Assembly (NCBI RefSeq): GCF_000988205.1
Contig: NZ_LAYQ01000023.1
Coordinates: 1-64,000 of the forward strand
From: Corynebacterium minutissimum
GTDB lineage: Bacteria > Actinomycetota > Actinomycetes > Mycobacteriales > Mycobacteriaceae
Length of the DNA: 64,000 nt
Reading direction: 5' to 3'
In this document: one piece after another, positions 1 through 7,167 of the stretch
Layout of the letters: each line of letters begins with the position of its first letter
Numbering within the stretch: position 1 is the first letter of the stretch
Notes under the pieces: model-generated
What the model was told of the DNA's origin: nothing
Database searches by the model: none
The model's input: only the letters and a program-made list of their open reading frames with translations
Program-made: the position numbers and the translations under genes

Positions 1-151
1 CCGCGACCTGCTGGGCAGTGGTTAGGCCAAGGCTTCGCAGCGCTTGGTTCGCCCGGGAAATCGCGCGGTGCGAGCACCCGAGCTGGTCTTCAATCTGGCG
101 GTAAGAACGCTTCCTAATCAGCAGCGTCATCACCGCACGGTAATCCGGCAT
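1..151 (-). CDS. istA: IS21-family transposase IstA, N-terminal fragment (runs off window)
   Basis: Only the first 50 or so residues are present. The frame starts at ATG 149-151 with an AAGGAG ribosome-binding site just upstream and reads MPDYRAVMTLLIRKRSYRQI and onward. The segment with RSYRQIEDQLGCSHRAISRA looks like the N-terminal helix-turn-helix that IS21 transposases use to bind their terminal repeats. The catalytic DDE domain and the IstB ATPase would lie to the left of the window. Family assignment rests on this helix-turn-helix and on the terminal repeats next to it. Confidence 0.65.
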   Translation of the reverse strand, partial: MPDYRAVMTLLIRKRSYRQIEDQLGCSHRAISRANQALRSLGLTTAQQVA

Positions 152-192
152 AAGCGGACTCCTTCCAGTACACGCCGCACCCGAGTGGTGCG

Positions 193-276
193 GCTACCGG
201 AAGTATCATCCCGAGCGCCCTGAGCTGCTACCAGAAACCCACTGAAGCGCTACCGGATAGTCACGACACTGCTACC
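193..276. repeat. Four GCTACC terminal repeats of the IS21-type end
   Basis: GCTACC occurs at 193-198, 227-232, 249-254 and 271-276, in the same orientation and outside the istA frame. IS21-family elements carry several short repeats at each end that bind IstA. The irregular spacing (34, 22 and 22 bp) fits that arrangement. A fifth GCTACC at 545-550 lies outside the element and is probably chance. Confidence 0.55.
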
Positions 277-397
277 AAATAGCCGGTCGCAACAGGCTGC
301 TGCCGATGCCGAGCGCCACAATTGCTACTGTCCACCAGCTTTGAGTCCAAGCGGTCCGCTGTTGGGCGTTTTGAATGATTTTGAGCTCATCGTTCAT
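272..397 (-). pseudogene. Small membrane-protein gene truncated by the IS element
   Basis: A 41-residue frame starts at ATG 395-397 behind a good AAGGAG site (405-410). It begins MNDELKIIQNAQQRT and enters one hydrophobic segment (WWTVAIVALGIG). Its last residues and its stop (272-274) are encoded by the insertion-sequence end, so the original C-terminus has been replaced. I do not recognise the family. The charged N-terminus followed by one membrane helix suggests a small single-pass membrane protein or the start of a larger one. The gene is preceded by a strong twin palindrome, so expression was probably regulated. Confidence 0.5.
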
Positions 398-972
398 GAC
401 CTAACTCCTTTGTTTGCACCTATTGCAAGTGTATCATTTGCATAAGGTGCAAGTAAGGGGGTGAGGGCTGCTGTATTTGCTAAGTGGTGTGGTTGTACCC
501 CTTACCGGAAGGTAAAAAGTCCAAGTGCAAGCAGACTTGGGAAAGCTACCAGGGGGTATACCAGTGGCTAATTGGTCTAATTCCTTCCGCTATGCCTTTA
601 GCGGTCATACACTGCAGGTATAAGGCATTCCCGACAGAAAGGAGAGCGGATGGCGGAAGCTGAAAATCATCACTATCGCCGACGCGACTCTAGCAGATAG
701 TACTAGGCGGCATCGCCATAATCCACAACTTCTTAAAGCCAACACTCGAGCGAAGTAGGAGCCTTGCACCACATGCTGTTAGCGCACGTGTCCTCCCGAA
801 CCTCTAGCGATGACTAACGAGTGCTCCGGCCCCAGCTGCCCACGGCACGCCAGCGGAATAACCACTGATTCGATCCGCGCCTAGGCCTTGAGAGCCCATG
901 TTTCCATCGCAGCCGAAAGCGGCAACGAGGTTCGGGATTTTATCTGTGTAAAAGGTGCTTCTACGTGCCGAT
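398..972. other. Non-coding stretch with several small hairpins
   Basis: No convincing gene is seen apart from the operator above. Stop codons are dense in all frames, and base composition is less GC-rich than in the flanking core genes. Short perfect inverted repeats lie at 502-515 (TTACC-GGAA-GGTAA), 521-540 (CCAAGT-N8-ACTTGG) and 587-604 (CCGCTA-N6-TAGCGG). A 16-codon frame at 650-700 has a good AAGGAG site but no recognisable product. The stretch looks like accessory DNA between the insertion sequence and the tRNA. Confidence 0.5.
414..452 (-). promoter_or_regulatory. Twin TTGCA-N5-TGCAA operator
   Basis: Two copies of the same palindrome, TTGCA-N5-TGCAA, lie at 414-428 and 438-452, centred 24 bp apart, just upstream of the truncated small gene. 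Each 15-bp unit is symmetric, and the two also form a larger near-perfect inverted repeat. This is the layout of a regulator binding as two dimers. The regulator is not in the window, so its identity is unknown. Confidence 0.6.
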
Positions 973-1000
973 TTGTGCAACCTTTCGGGGATACTATAGT
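973..1000 (+). promoter_or_regulatory. Promoter of tRNA-Glu
   Basis: TTGTGC at 973-978 and TATAGT at 995-1000 are separated by 16 bp and lie 32 bp upstream of the mature tRNA. Both hexamers are close to the housekeeping-sigma consensus, and no gene lies between them and the tRNA. Confidence 0.6.
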
Positions 1001-1032
1001 GTTTAGCAAGTCCGCAACGGACAGCTAAGCGA

Positions 1033-1105
1033 GCCCCGTTCGTCTAGCGGCCTAGGACGCCGGCCTCTCACGCCGGTAACACGGGTTCAAATCCCGTACG
1101 GGGTA
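1033..1105 (+). tRNA. tRNA-Glu (anticodon CTC)
   Basis: A 73-nt cloverleaf can be drawn. The acceptor arm pairs GCCCCGT with ACGGGGT (position 1 pairs G-U), followed by discriminator A. The anticodon stem is CCGGC/GCCGG with loop CTCTCAC, giving anticodon CTC. The T-arm is CGGGTTCAAATCCCG. CCA is not encoded. It reads GAG codons, which are abundant in this GC-rich genome. Confidence 0.95.
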
Positions 1106-1112
1106 CAACGAT

Positions 1113-1152
1113 AAGCGCTAAGCCATGCACATGGCTTAGCGCTTTACCTTTT
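1113..1152 (+). terminator. Rho-independent terminator after tRNA-Glu
   Basis: A perfect 14-bp stem (1113-1126 with 1131-1144) and a 4-nt loop are followed by TACCTTTTT. It lies 7 bp after the tRNA and 12 bp from the stop of the convergent lipoprotein gene, so it may serve both directions. Confidence 0.85.
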
Positions 1153-1163
1153 TAGCGGGGGTT

Positions 1164-1922
1164 CTACACGATCATGATTTCCGCGTTGTTACCGCCGGTA
1201 CAACGAATGATCTCGCGCTCGTCGGTCTTACATGCGAGGTCGTAGGATTGGCGGGTAACCGGACTGGTGACGGAGATTTGTGGGGGGACGTATCCGCGTA
1301 GATCCTCCAAAGAGCTTATGGTGAGCCCCATGAGGTGGCCGGCAGTCGAGCGGGCAAAGTCGCAGCTGGTATTCGGCCCTGCGAGGATATAGGTGATGTT
1401 GTAGCCATCACCTGTCTGGCATACCGTGGCAGGAGTGCCGAAGACATCGACCTTTGCGCCATTGATCTGTTTCGCTGGCAGCTGCTCGTGGATGTGGTTG
1501 ATTGAGCCAATGCGCGCGGATTCAATGGTTTTCCTGCTTCCAGGTGGCATGACATACTGTCCGGGCTCCACTCCCTGAAGGTGGGGAGGCGTAGTTTGTG
1601 GTGCCTGCTGTTGTGCAGCTTGCTGCTGCTGTGCGCCTTGTGGCTGGGCACCTGCTTGTCCTTCTGGCATGGAGCCACCAGGAACGGTGGGCTCGGGGCC
1701 TGCAGGTACCTCGGCGTGGGAGTCGTCTCTAAGCGGCTGGAAAGCCGGATATGTGTTCTTGAATGATGGCTCTGTTACCTCAGAGGTGGCAGGGGTCGAG
1801 GCTGGGGCGGCGGTTTCGGCGGTGTTGGAGGAGCAACCAGCCGCGAGTAGACCCGCGGCGGCTACGGCGGTCAATGCCGTGAGGAATCGGTGTGCGGAGG
1901 AGGGGGTCTGCGGGGAAGTCAT
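1164..1922 (-). CDS. Putative secreted lipoprotein, corynebacterial
   Basis: The 252-residue product has a clear lipoprotein signal: a hydrophobic stretch from about residue 14, then LLAAGC with the lipidated cysteine at residue 30. It should be anchored to the outer face of the cytoplasmic membrane. Residues 31 to about 120 are low-complexity, rich in Ala, Pro and Gln (including a Gln-rich run), and look like a flexible linker. The C-terminal third is more ordered and contains four cysteines in two pairs (VCQTGDG...TSCDF and LACKT...RCTGG), suggesting two disulfides. I do not recognise a catalytic motif, so the function is unknown. It converges on tRNA-Glu. Confidence 0.75.
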   Translation of the reverse strand: MTSPQTPSSAHRFLTALTAVAAAGLLAAGCSSNTAETAAPASTPATSEVTEPSFKNTYPAFQPLRDDSHAEVPAGPEPTVPGGSMPEGQAGAQPQGAQQQQAAQQQAPQTTPPHLQGVEPGQYVMPPGSRKTIESARIGSINHIHEQLPAKQINGAKVDVFGTPATVCQTGDGYNITYILAGPNTSCDFARSTAGHLMGLTISSLEDLRGYVPPQISVTSPVTRQSYDLACKTDEREIIRCTGGNNAEIMIV

Positions 1923-2040
1923 GACCCCACACTAACGCCCGCCTAGCCATATGGTGTGGGAAAATGGGGAAAGCTGCCCAGCCCTCAGTGCAGAACAGCG
2001 AGTAAGCGGGCAGCAAAGGTCTGCGTTAGCGCGGGGAGCC

Positions 2041-2331
2041 TTAGTGGCAGTCCCAGTGGCCGTCGTGGGCGGCGTGGCGGTGGCCATCGTGCAGGTAGTC
2101 CACGTGATCGCCGTGTGGGATGGCGACGTGACCGCAGCCCTCGCCGTGCACGTGATTGTGGTCCTCGTGAACGTTGTGCTCGGACGTCTCGCACTCGTCC
2201 CAGTGGCCCTCGTGCTCACGGTGGATGTGACCGTCGTGCAGGTAGTCAGTGTGATCGTTGTGTGGGAAGGCAACGTGGCCGCAGCCCTCGCCGTGGGTGT
2301 GCGTGTGCTCGTCGTGGATGGTGTGGGTCAT
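2041..2331 (-). CDS. His-rich metal-binding protein with an internal duplication
   Basis: The 96-residue product is two copies of a roughly 45-residue unit. Each unit contains HGEGCGHVA, PHxDHxDYLHDGH and HWDxC- or HWDC-type ends, so histidine, aspartate and cysteine dominate. There is no signal peptide or membrane segment. Such composition suits binding of zinc or a similar ion in the cytoplasm, as a store, buffer or chaperone. Related small proteins in actinobacteria are sometimes labelled as zinc transport components, but nothing here looks like a permease. The start has a GAGGAGG site. The upstream region carries a TGAAAA half-site array, which suggests metal-responsive control. Function is inferred from composition only. 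Confidence 0.7.
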   Translation of the reverse strand: MTHTIHDEHTHTHGEGCGHVAFPHNDHTDYLHDGHIHREHEGHWDECETSEHNVHEDHNHVHGEGCGHVAIPHGDHVDYLHDGHRHAAHDGHWDCH

Positions 2332-2355
2332 GATTCCTCCTCAAAGAATCGGGGG

Positions 2356-2415
2356 TTTTCACTCCATTTTCAGTAGCTGATAGTTACAGTAAAGCGAATT
2401 TTCACTATGTTTTCA
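2356..2415 (-). promoter_or_regulatory. Array of TGAAAA half-sites upstream of the His-rich gene
   Basis: On the minus strand TGAAAA occurs four times, at 2356-2361, 2367-2372, 2399-2404 and 2410-2415, as two pairs each with an exact 11-bp period (one helical turn). TGAAAAT is the half-site of known actinobacterial Zur operators, but there the half-sites are inverted, whereas here they are direct repeats. A metal-responsive repressor is therefore a guess. Two similar half-sites on the plus strand (2464-2469 and 2482-2487) lie before the divergent protease gene. Confidence 0.4.
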
Positions 2416-2503
2416 ATAGTGGGGGTGGGTGAGGGTGCCCCACCCTGATGGCTGTGCACGAAGTGAAAGGTGATTCATATGTGAAAAGCGCTAGAGTAGG
2501 GAA

Positions 2504-3307
2504 ATGATGAAAAAGTCTCTTCAGCACCGTTCTTCGCGCCTTCTGTCTGGCCTGGCTTCTGTCGTGGGCGCGTGCTCGCTGGCCATTGGGTTTGCTGCCC
2601 CCGCAATGGCTGGCGAGGGCGTGCCGGTTACCCAAGGCCAAAAGATTGTCGCCTCCGATGGTTCTCTGTGCAGCATCGGCTATGTTGAGGCCACTCGGGC
2701 ATGGACCTCGGCGCACTGCGGTCTCAATGGCGAGCAGATGTATAACGACGCAGGCCAGCACGTAGGTACGCTGCGCTGGTTCAAGCCCTCGGGTGCGGCG
2801 GGGCATGACCTGGCTTATATCCAGTTTGCCGGTGGGACCTACTCTGCGGGAAACCCGCTCACCGGAGATGGAATGGCACCCGTGCCTAGTGAGGGATCAA
2901 CGGTGTGCTTCGACGGGCAGGCTACCGAGCGCCAGTGTGGCACCGCGGTGCGTGGCCCGGGGCTCTTCCCAGGAATGAACTACGTTGTGGACGTGGCGTT
3001 GGCGCCAGGGGACAGCGGTGGAGCAGTCTCCGTGCCGGGGCAGCCGGGTGTGGTGGGCATCTACCAGGGGATCACTCAGGCTAGCCGCGATGGGCAAACC
3101 ATAACCTTCTCTAACTATGCTCGCATGCCGCGAGCAGACGAGCTGGCGCACTTGCCGCACCAAGGCTGGGTGCCGCGTCGCCCCAACCGGGAGCCGGGAA
3201 ACCCAGTGCGCATGGTGCAGGAGAGGGGAGAGGCGCTGTCTTCGACGAGCAGCACGGGTCCGGAAGGGTTGCGTGGCCTAGCCATGTACTTCGGGCTAAG
3301 TATTTAA
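2504..3307 (+). CDS. Secreted trypsin-like serine protease (S1 family)
   Basis: The 267-residue product starts with a Sec signal peptide (MMKKS..., hydrophobic core, AMA cleavage site near residue 36) and should be exported. The chymotrypsin-fold catalytic triad is visible: His71 in TSAHCG, Asp102 in GHDLAY and Ser171 in GDSGGA. Four cysteines (56, 72, 135, 145) could form two disulfides. The mature enzyme is about 200 residues plus a proline- and arginine-rich tail after residue 220, slightly small for the family. No clear ribosome-binding site precedes the ATG, and a possible -10 (TAGAGT) lies very close, so the message may be leaderless. The substrate is unknown. It is divergent from the His-rich gene. 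Confidence 0.85.
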   Translation: MMKKSLQHRSSRLLSGLASVVGACSLAIGFAAPAMAGEGVPVTQGQKIVASDGSLCSIGYVEATRAWTSAHCGLNGEQMYNDAGQHVGTLRWFKPSGAAGHDLAYIQFAGGTYSAGNPLTGDGMAPVPSEGSTVCFDGQATERQCGTAVRGPGLFPGMNYVVDVALAPGDSGGAVSVPGQPGVVGIYQGITQASRDGQTITFSNYARMPRADELAHLPHQGWVPRRPNREPGNPVRMVQERGEALSSTSSTGPEGLRGLAMYFGLSI

Positions 3308-3347
3308 ACGGCTGGTATCTAGGCGGATGGGAATTCGTAGGCGAGCT

Positions 3348-4061
3348 TTAGCGTCCCGCTTTCCCCGGAGCGTCGTGGGATAGCGCGGCGGTGAGGCGGG
3401 AGGAGGCGTCGACAAGCACGTCAGCGAACTTCTCCGCTGGGGAGGGGCGGAATCGTTCGGCGGAGCCGGAGACGGAGAGCACGGCGATAAAGTTGCCGGC
3501 GGCGTCGAAGACGGGGGCGGAAACGGAAGCGAGATTCGATTCGCGCTCCTCGATGGATTCGGAGTAGCCGTTGGTGCGCGCGAGCTCGATGTCGTGCTCG
3601 CTAAAAAGGGCATCGGGAACGTGTACATCCGCAAAAGCTGCGAAGATGCGGGCGGCTGAGCCGGAAGTAAGGGGTAGTTGGCGGCCGACGGGTACGACGT
3701 TGTGCAGGCCAATCTCCGGCTCGCGTGTAGCAATGCACGTGCGGGTTGTTCCAGATAGCTCATAGAGCTGTACGGACTCACCGGTGGCCTCAAGGAGCTC
3801 TTCCATGATGGGCCCGGCGGTTTCAATGATGCGATCGCGGTTGCCGGGAAGGGCGGGGCCCGCACCCCACTTTCCGTCGGGTGTGCGGGTGAGGATCCGG
3901 TGTGCCTCGAGTGCTGTGGCGAGACGGTGTGCGGTTGCTCGGGGCAGGCCGGTGGTCTCACAAAGCTCGTTAAGCGTGGAGGGGCGGTTGGTCGCGGCCA
4001 TCATGATGGCAACTGCGCGATCCAATACCTTTATTCCTGATACTGCGCTATACTCTCCCAT
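3348..4061 (-). CDS. ltbR: IclR-family regulator LtbR (leucine and tryptophan biosynthesis)
   Basis: The 237-residue product has an N-terminal winged helix (residues about 8-70, with LNELCETTGLPRATAHRLATAL as the recognition region) and a C-terminal IclR ligand-binding domain. It is divergent from leuC, the position of LtbR in C. glutamicum, where it represses leuB, leuCD and trp genes. The ATG at 4059-4061 (MGEYSAVSGIKVLD) is preferred because homologous IclR proteins begin just before this helix. The frame is open for a further 76 codons upstream, but that part overlaps leuC. No good ribosome-binding site precedes the chosen start, so it may be leaderless. Confidence 0.85.
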   Translation of the reverse strand: MGEYSAVSGIKVLDRAVAIMMAATNRPSTLNELCETTGLPRATAHRLATALEAHRILTRTPDGKWGAGPALPGNRDRIIETAGPIMEELLEATGESVQLYELSGTTRTCIATREPEIGLHNVVPVGRQLPLTSGSAARIFAAFADVHVPDALFSEHDIELARTNGYSESIEERESNLASVSAPVFDAAGNFIAVLSVSGSAERFRPSPAEKFADVLVDASSRLTAALSHDAPGKAGR

Positions 4062-4067
4062 ATAATG
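4038..4067 (+). promoter_or_regulatory. leuCD promoter with possible LtbR site
   Basis: A perfect -10 box TATAAT (4061-4066) lies 17 bp after a weak -35-like TGATAC (4038-4043), giving a leader of roughly 38 nt before leuC. The 12-mer TCCCATATAATG (4056-4067) covers the -10 and the ltbR start codon. Its reverse complement resembles the reported C. glutamicum LtbR motif CA(T/C)ATAGTGGGA at both ends. A repressor bound here would block leuCD and could also act on ltbR. The match is partial (8 of 12). Confidence 0.5.
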
Positions 4068-4109
4068 AAATCTACGTCCCATTAATTGAGATTTCAAGTG
4101 GAGAGAAAC

Positions 4110-5552
4110 ATGACTGAGAAATTGACACTCGCAGAGAAGGTATGGCGCGACAATGTCGTGCGCAAGGGGGAGAACGGCGAGCCTGATCTCCTCTACATTG
4201 ACTTCCAGCTCTTGCATGAAGTTACCAGCCCGCAGGCCTTCGACGGTCTGCGCCTGGCTGGACGGACGATGCGGCACCCTGAGTTGCACTTAGCCACGGA
4301 GGATCACAACGTTCCCACCGTGGGTATAAAGACCGGAAATCTCCTGGAGATTAAGGACGAAGTTTCCCGTACACAGGTGTCTACCCTTCGCAAGAACTGC
4401 GAGGAGTTCGGCGTACGCCTGCATTCGATGGGTGATGCCCAGCAGGGCATTGTCCACACCGTTGGTCCGCAGTTGGGTATCACCCAGCCCGGCATGACCA
4501 TTGTGTGTGGTGACTCGCACACCTCGACGCACGGCGCCTTCGGCTCCATTGCCATGGGCATCGGTACCTCCGAGGTTGAGCACGTCATGGCCACTCAGAC
4601 GCTTTCGCTCAAGCCTTTCAAGACGATGGCTATCGAGGTTAGCGGTGAGCTGGCGGAAGGTGTTTCCGCCAAGGACTTGATCTTGGCTATCATCGCCAAG
4701 ATTGGCACTGGCGGCGGCCAGGGCCACATTATCGAGTACCGCGGCGAGGCCATTCGCAAGATGTCGATGGAAGCGCGCATGACGATCTGCAACATGTCCA
4801 TCGAGGCTGGTGCCCGCGCTGGCATGGTTGCTCCGGATGAAACAACCTTTGAGTACGTCAAGGGCCGCGAGTTCGCCCCGCAGGGCGAAGACTGGGACGC
4901 AGCGGTCGAATACTGGAAGACGCTGCCGACCGACGAGGGGGCCGATTTCGATACCGTCGTCGAGATCGATGGCTCCGCCCTCACCCCGTTTGTCACCTGG
5001 GGCACCAACCCGGGCCAGGGTCTGCCGTTGAGCGCTGCGGTGCCCGACCCGGAGGAGTGCGGGGACGATGGCGAGAAGGCCGCAGTCGAGAAGGCCCTGG
5101 CGTACATGGACCTCACGCCGGGCACGCCGTTGCGCGATATCCAGATCGACACTGTCTTCCTGGGATCGTGCACGAACGCTCGCATCGAGGACCTGCGCGC
5201 CGCCGCCGAGGTGGTCAAGGGGCGCAGTATCGCGGCTGATACCCGCATGATGGTGGTCCCGTCATCGGCCGTGGTCAAGGCGCAGGCTGAGGAGGAAGGC
5301 TTGGACAAGATCTTCACCGATTTCGGCGCTGAATGGCGTACCGCGGGTTGCTCGATGTGCCTGGGTATGAACCCGGACCAGCTGAAGCCGGGGGAGAGGT
5401 CGGCGTCGACAAGCAACCGCAACTTTGAGGGCCGCCAAGGCCCCGGTGGCCGTACCCACTTGGTGTCCCCGGCCGTTGCCGCGGCGACAGCAGTCCTGGG
5501 CCACCTGGCCGCACCAGCTGATATCGACGATGCCGCCGTAGCCGGCGCCTAA
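4110..5552 (+). CDS. leuC: 3-isopropylmalate dehydratase large subunit
   Basis: LeuC (480 aa) and LeuD form isopropylmalate isomerase, which converts 2-isopropylmalate to 3-isopropylmalate in leucine synthesis. The aconitase fold is plain, and the three [4Fe-4S] ligands are Cys354 ([11 protein letters not shown]), Cys414 and Cys417 (GCSMC). The start [12 protein letters not shown] at 4110 has a GGAGAG site and matches family N-termini. An upstream ATG at 4086 lacks a site. leuD follows after 16 bp, so the two are co-transcribed. Expression is probably controlled by the divergent LtbR. Confidence 0.96.
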   Translation: MTEKLTLAEKVWRDNVVRKGENGEPDLLYIDFQLLHEVTSPQAFDGLRLAGRTMRHPELHLATEDHNVPTVGIKTGNLLEIKDEVSRTQVSTLRKNCEEFGVRLHSMGDAQQGIVHTVGPQLGITQPGMTIVCGDSHTSTHGAFGSIAMGIGTSEVEHVMATQTLSLKPFKTMAIEVSGELAEGVSAKDLILAIIAKIGTGGGQGHIIEYRGEAIRKMSMEARMTICNMSIEAGARAGMVAPDETTFEYVKGREFAPQGEDWDAAVEYWKTLPTDEGADFDTVVEIDGSALTPFVTWGTNPGQGLPLSAAVPDPEECGDDGEKAAVEKALAYMDLTPGTPLRDIQIDTVFLGSCTNARIEDLRAAAEVVKGRSIAADTRMMVVPSSAVVKAQAEEEGLDKIFTDFGAEWRTAGCSMCLGMNPDQLKPGERSASTSNRNFEGRQGPGGRTHLVSPAVAAATAVLGHLAAPADIDDAAVAGA

Positions 5553-5568
5553 GGAAAGGGAAAAGACA

Positions 5569-6159
5569 ATGGAGAAGTTCGTAACTCATACTGGCGTCGG
5601 CGTTCCGCTGCGAGTTTCCAATGTGGATACCGACCAGATCATTCCTGCGCGCTATCTGAAGTCCGTCAAGCGCACTGGCTTTGCCGAAGGCCTGTTTTCT
5701 AACTGGCGCAGCGACGAGAACTTCATTCTCAACCAGGAACCGTTCAAGGAAGGCTCTGTGCTTTTCGCGGGTCCGGACTTTGGTACCGGTTCTTCTCGTG
5801 AGCACGCGGTGTGGGCGCTTGCTGAGTATGGATTCAAGGCGGTGTTTTCCTCCCGCTTCGCCGATATTTTCCGCGGCAACTCTGGTAAGGCCGGGCTGCT
5901 GACGGGGCTCATGGAGCAAGAAGACATCGAGCTCATCTGGAAGCAGTTGGAGTCCGGTGAAACCGAAACCACCGTGGATTTGGAAGCGCGCACGGTTACC
6001 GTCGGCGGCAACAGCTATACCTTTGAGATCGATGACTACACCCGTTGGCGCCTCATGGAGGGACTCGACGACATTGGGCTGACCCTGCGCAATGAGGACG
6101 ATATCGAGGCTTTCGAATCCGCACGCCCGGCATTCAAGCCCCGCGTCGTGGCGTCTTAG
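5569..6159 (+). CDS. leuD: 3-isopropylmalate dehydratase small subunit
   Basis: The 196-residue LeuD supplies the swivel domain of isopropylmalate isomerase and binds substrate together with LeuC. Family motifs are present: [14 protein letters not shown] near residue 18 and [14 protein letters not shown] near residue 70. The length is normal for the family (about 195-200). It starts 16 bp after leuC behind AAGGAAAGGG and is the second gene of the leuCD operon. No terminator of the classic type follows. Confidence 0.96.
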   Translation: MEKFVTHTGVGVPLRVSNVDTDQIIPARYLKSVKRTGFAEGLFSNWRSDENFILNQEPFKEGSVLFAGPDFGTGSSREHAVWALAEYGFKAVFSSRFADIFRGNSGKAGLLTGLMEQEDIELIWKQLESGETETTVDLEARTVTVGGNSYTFEIDDYTRWRLMEGLDDIGLTLRNEDDIEAFESARPAFKPRVVAS

Positions 6160-6234
6160 CGTGAGCAATGGGGGTGTGGGAGTGTTCCCCGCCTCCTGTG
6201 GCGCCGGACACATATCGGCGTTAACATCCTCGGC

Positions 6235-7118
6235 ATGAGCAATCCTTATCAAAGCTTTAGCGGGGACAGTGGCAATCAGTTCGGCGGTGCAGGTGGGTAT
6301 GGCGATTATGACTATCACCAGTCTGGGAGTTACGGCTACCAGCAACCCAACGGCTACGGCTACCAGCAGCCGGGAAGCTTTGGGTACCACCAGCCCGGCG
6401 CCGCGCCTGGCAATCCACCAGGCGGGGCCCCGCGCAGCCCATCGACGCCATGGATATTGTGGGCCAAACCTTCAAGGGCTACCTGAAGCAGCCTGTGCCA
6501 GGGATGCTGGCCATGCTGGTGCATCTCATTATCTCTTTTGCTCTTCTTCTTGTGCCGGGAACCGTTTTAGGCGGAATCTCCGCAGCGATGGAAGAAAGCG
6601 GCAGGGACATTGAACCCCTGGTTCCTACCGTGGGGATACCTCTTATGGTGGTCATGGCGCTAGCCGCCTACGCTTATCTCTGCTGGATGATGGCGAACCT
6701 CTTCAATGGTTCCCGCAAGATCGCTGATGGGGAGAAGGTCACCTTCCGCGACTACTTTAGGTTTGCGCAGCTGAGTGGTTGCGCCGGTGTCTATGCTTGC
6801 TTCTTTATTTTGGTAACGCTCGGATCTATTGCGGGTGGCTTCCCCGGACTGATTCTCTATGCGCTCCTGTGGCCAGCGCCCGTGATCAAGGCGGATGACC
6901 CCGATAAGCCTCTCATGGACTGCTTCCGAGAGGCCCTCGACCTAATCATGGAGAATCTAGGGCAGTCGCTGCTCTTTATTCTGGTCTGTTCCCTCATCAC
7001 GAGCTTTGTCGTATTTATCCCCATCGTCGGCTTCCTTGCCGCCTATCCGATCTGGGCGCTCGGGATGGTCCTTTTCACCCGCGCTATACAGCGCCGCCCT
7101 GCAGCACGGTTTGAATAA
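6235..7118 (+). CDS. Membrane protein with Tyr/Gln/Gly-rich N-terminus (frameshifted here)
   Basis: Frame 1 from ATG 6235 encodes a soluble head rich in Gly, Tyr and Gln with YGYQQP-type repeats (residues about 25-60). It goes out of frame near the GGGGCCCC run (6424-6431). The continuation in another frame begins QPIDAMDIVGQTFKGY and carries about five or six hydrophobic segments to the stop at 7118. Restoring one base gives a single product of about 294 residues. Such proteins, a disordered N-terminal tail plus a multi-pass membrane domain, are common in corynebacteria and have no assigned function. The break resembles eight others in this window and is probably a sequencing error. Reading only from ATG 6450 would give a 222-residue membrane part. 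Confidence 0.65.
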
Positions 7119-7167
7119 GGCAGCAGGGCGGCGTAGAAACTCCTGAGGGACGTGGGCGATGCCCTGC

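Larger units (their letters stand above)
1..294 (-). mobile_element. IS21-family insertion sequence, one end (continues beyond window)
   Basis: The segment holds the start of an IstA-like reading frame running off the left edge. Beyond its start codon is about 140 bp with four GCTACC motifs (GGTAGC when read outward-in), the kind of repeated transposase-binding site seen at IS21-family ends. Read on the minus strand, the outer tip is placed at TGTTGCGACC (294 inward), which has the TG-start typical of this family. The other end and the target-site duplication are outside the window, so the boundary at 294 is an inference. Confidence 0.65.

Noticed and set aside
650..700. 16-codon frame with a good AAGGAG site (MAEAENHHYRRR...)
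   Set aside because: Very short, no known family, no downstream biosynthetic gene for a leader peptide to control. Kept only as a remark on the non-coding stretch.
1951..2376. Plus-strand frames opposite the His-rich gene
   Set aside because: They are shadows of a repetitive GC-rich gene. The minus-strand frame has the duplicated motif structure and a ribosome-binding site.
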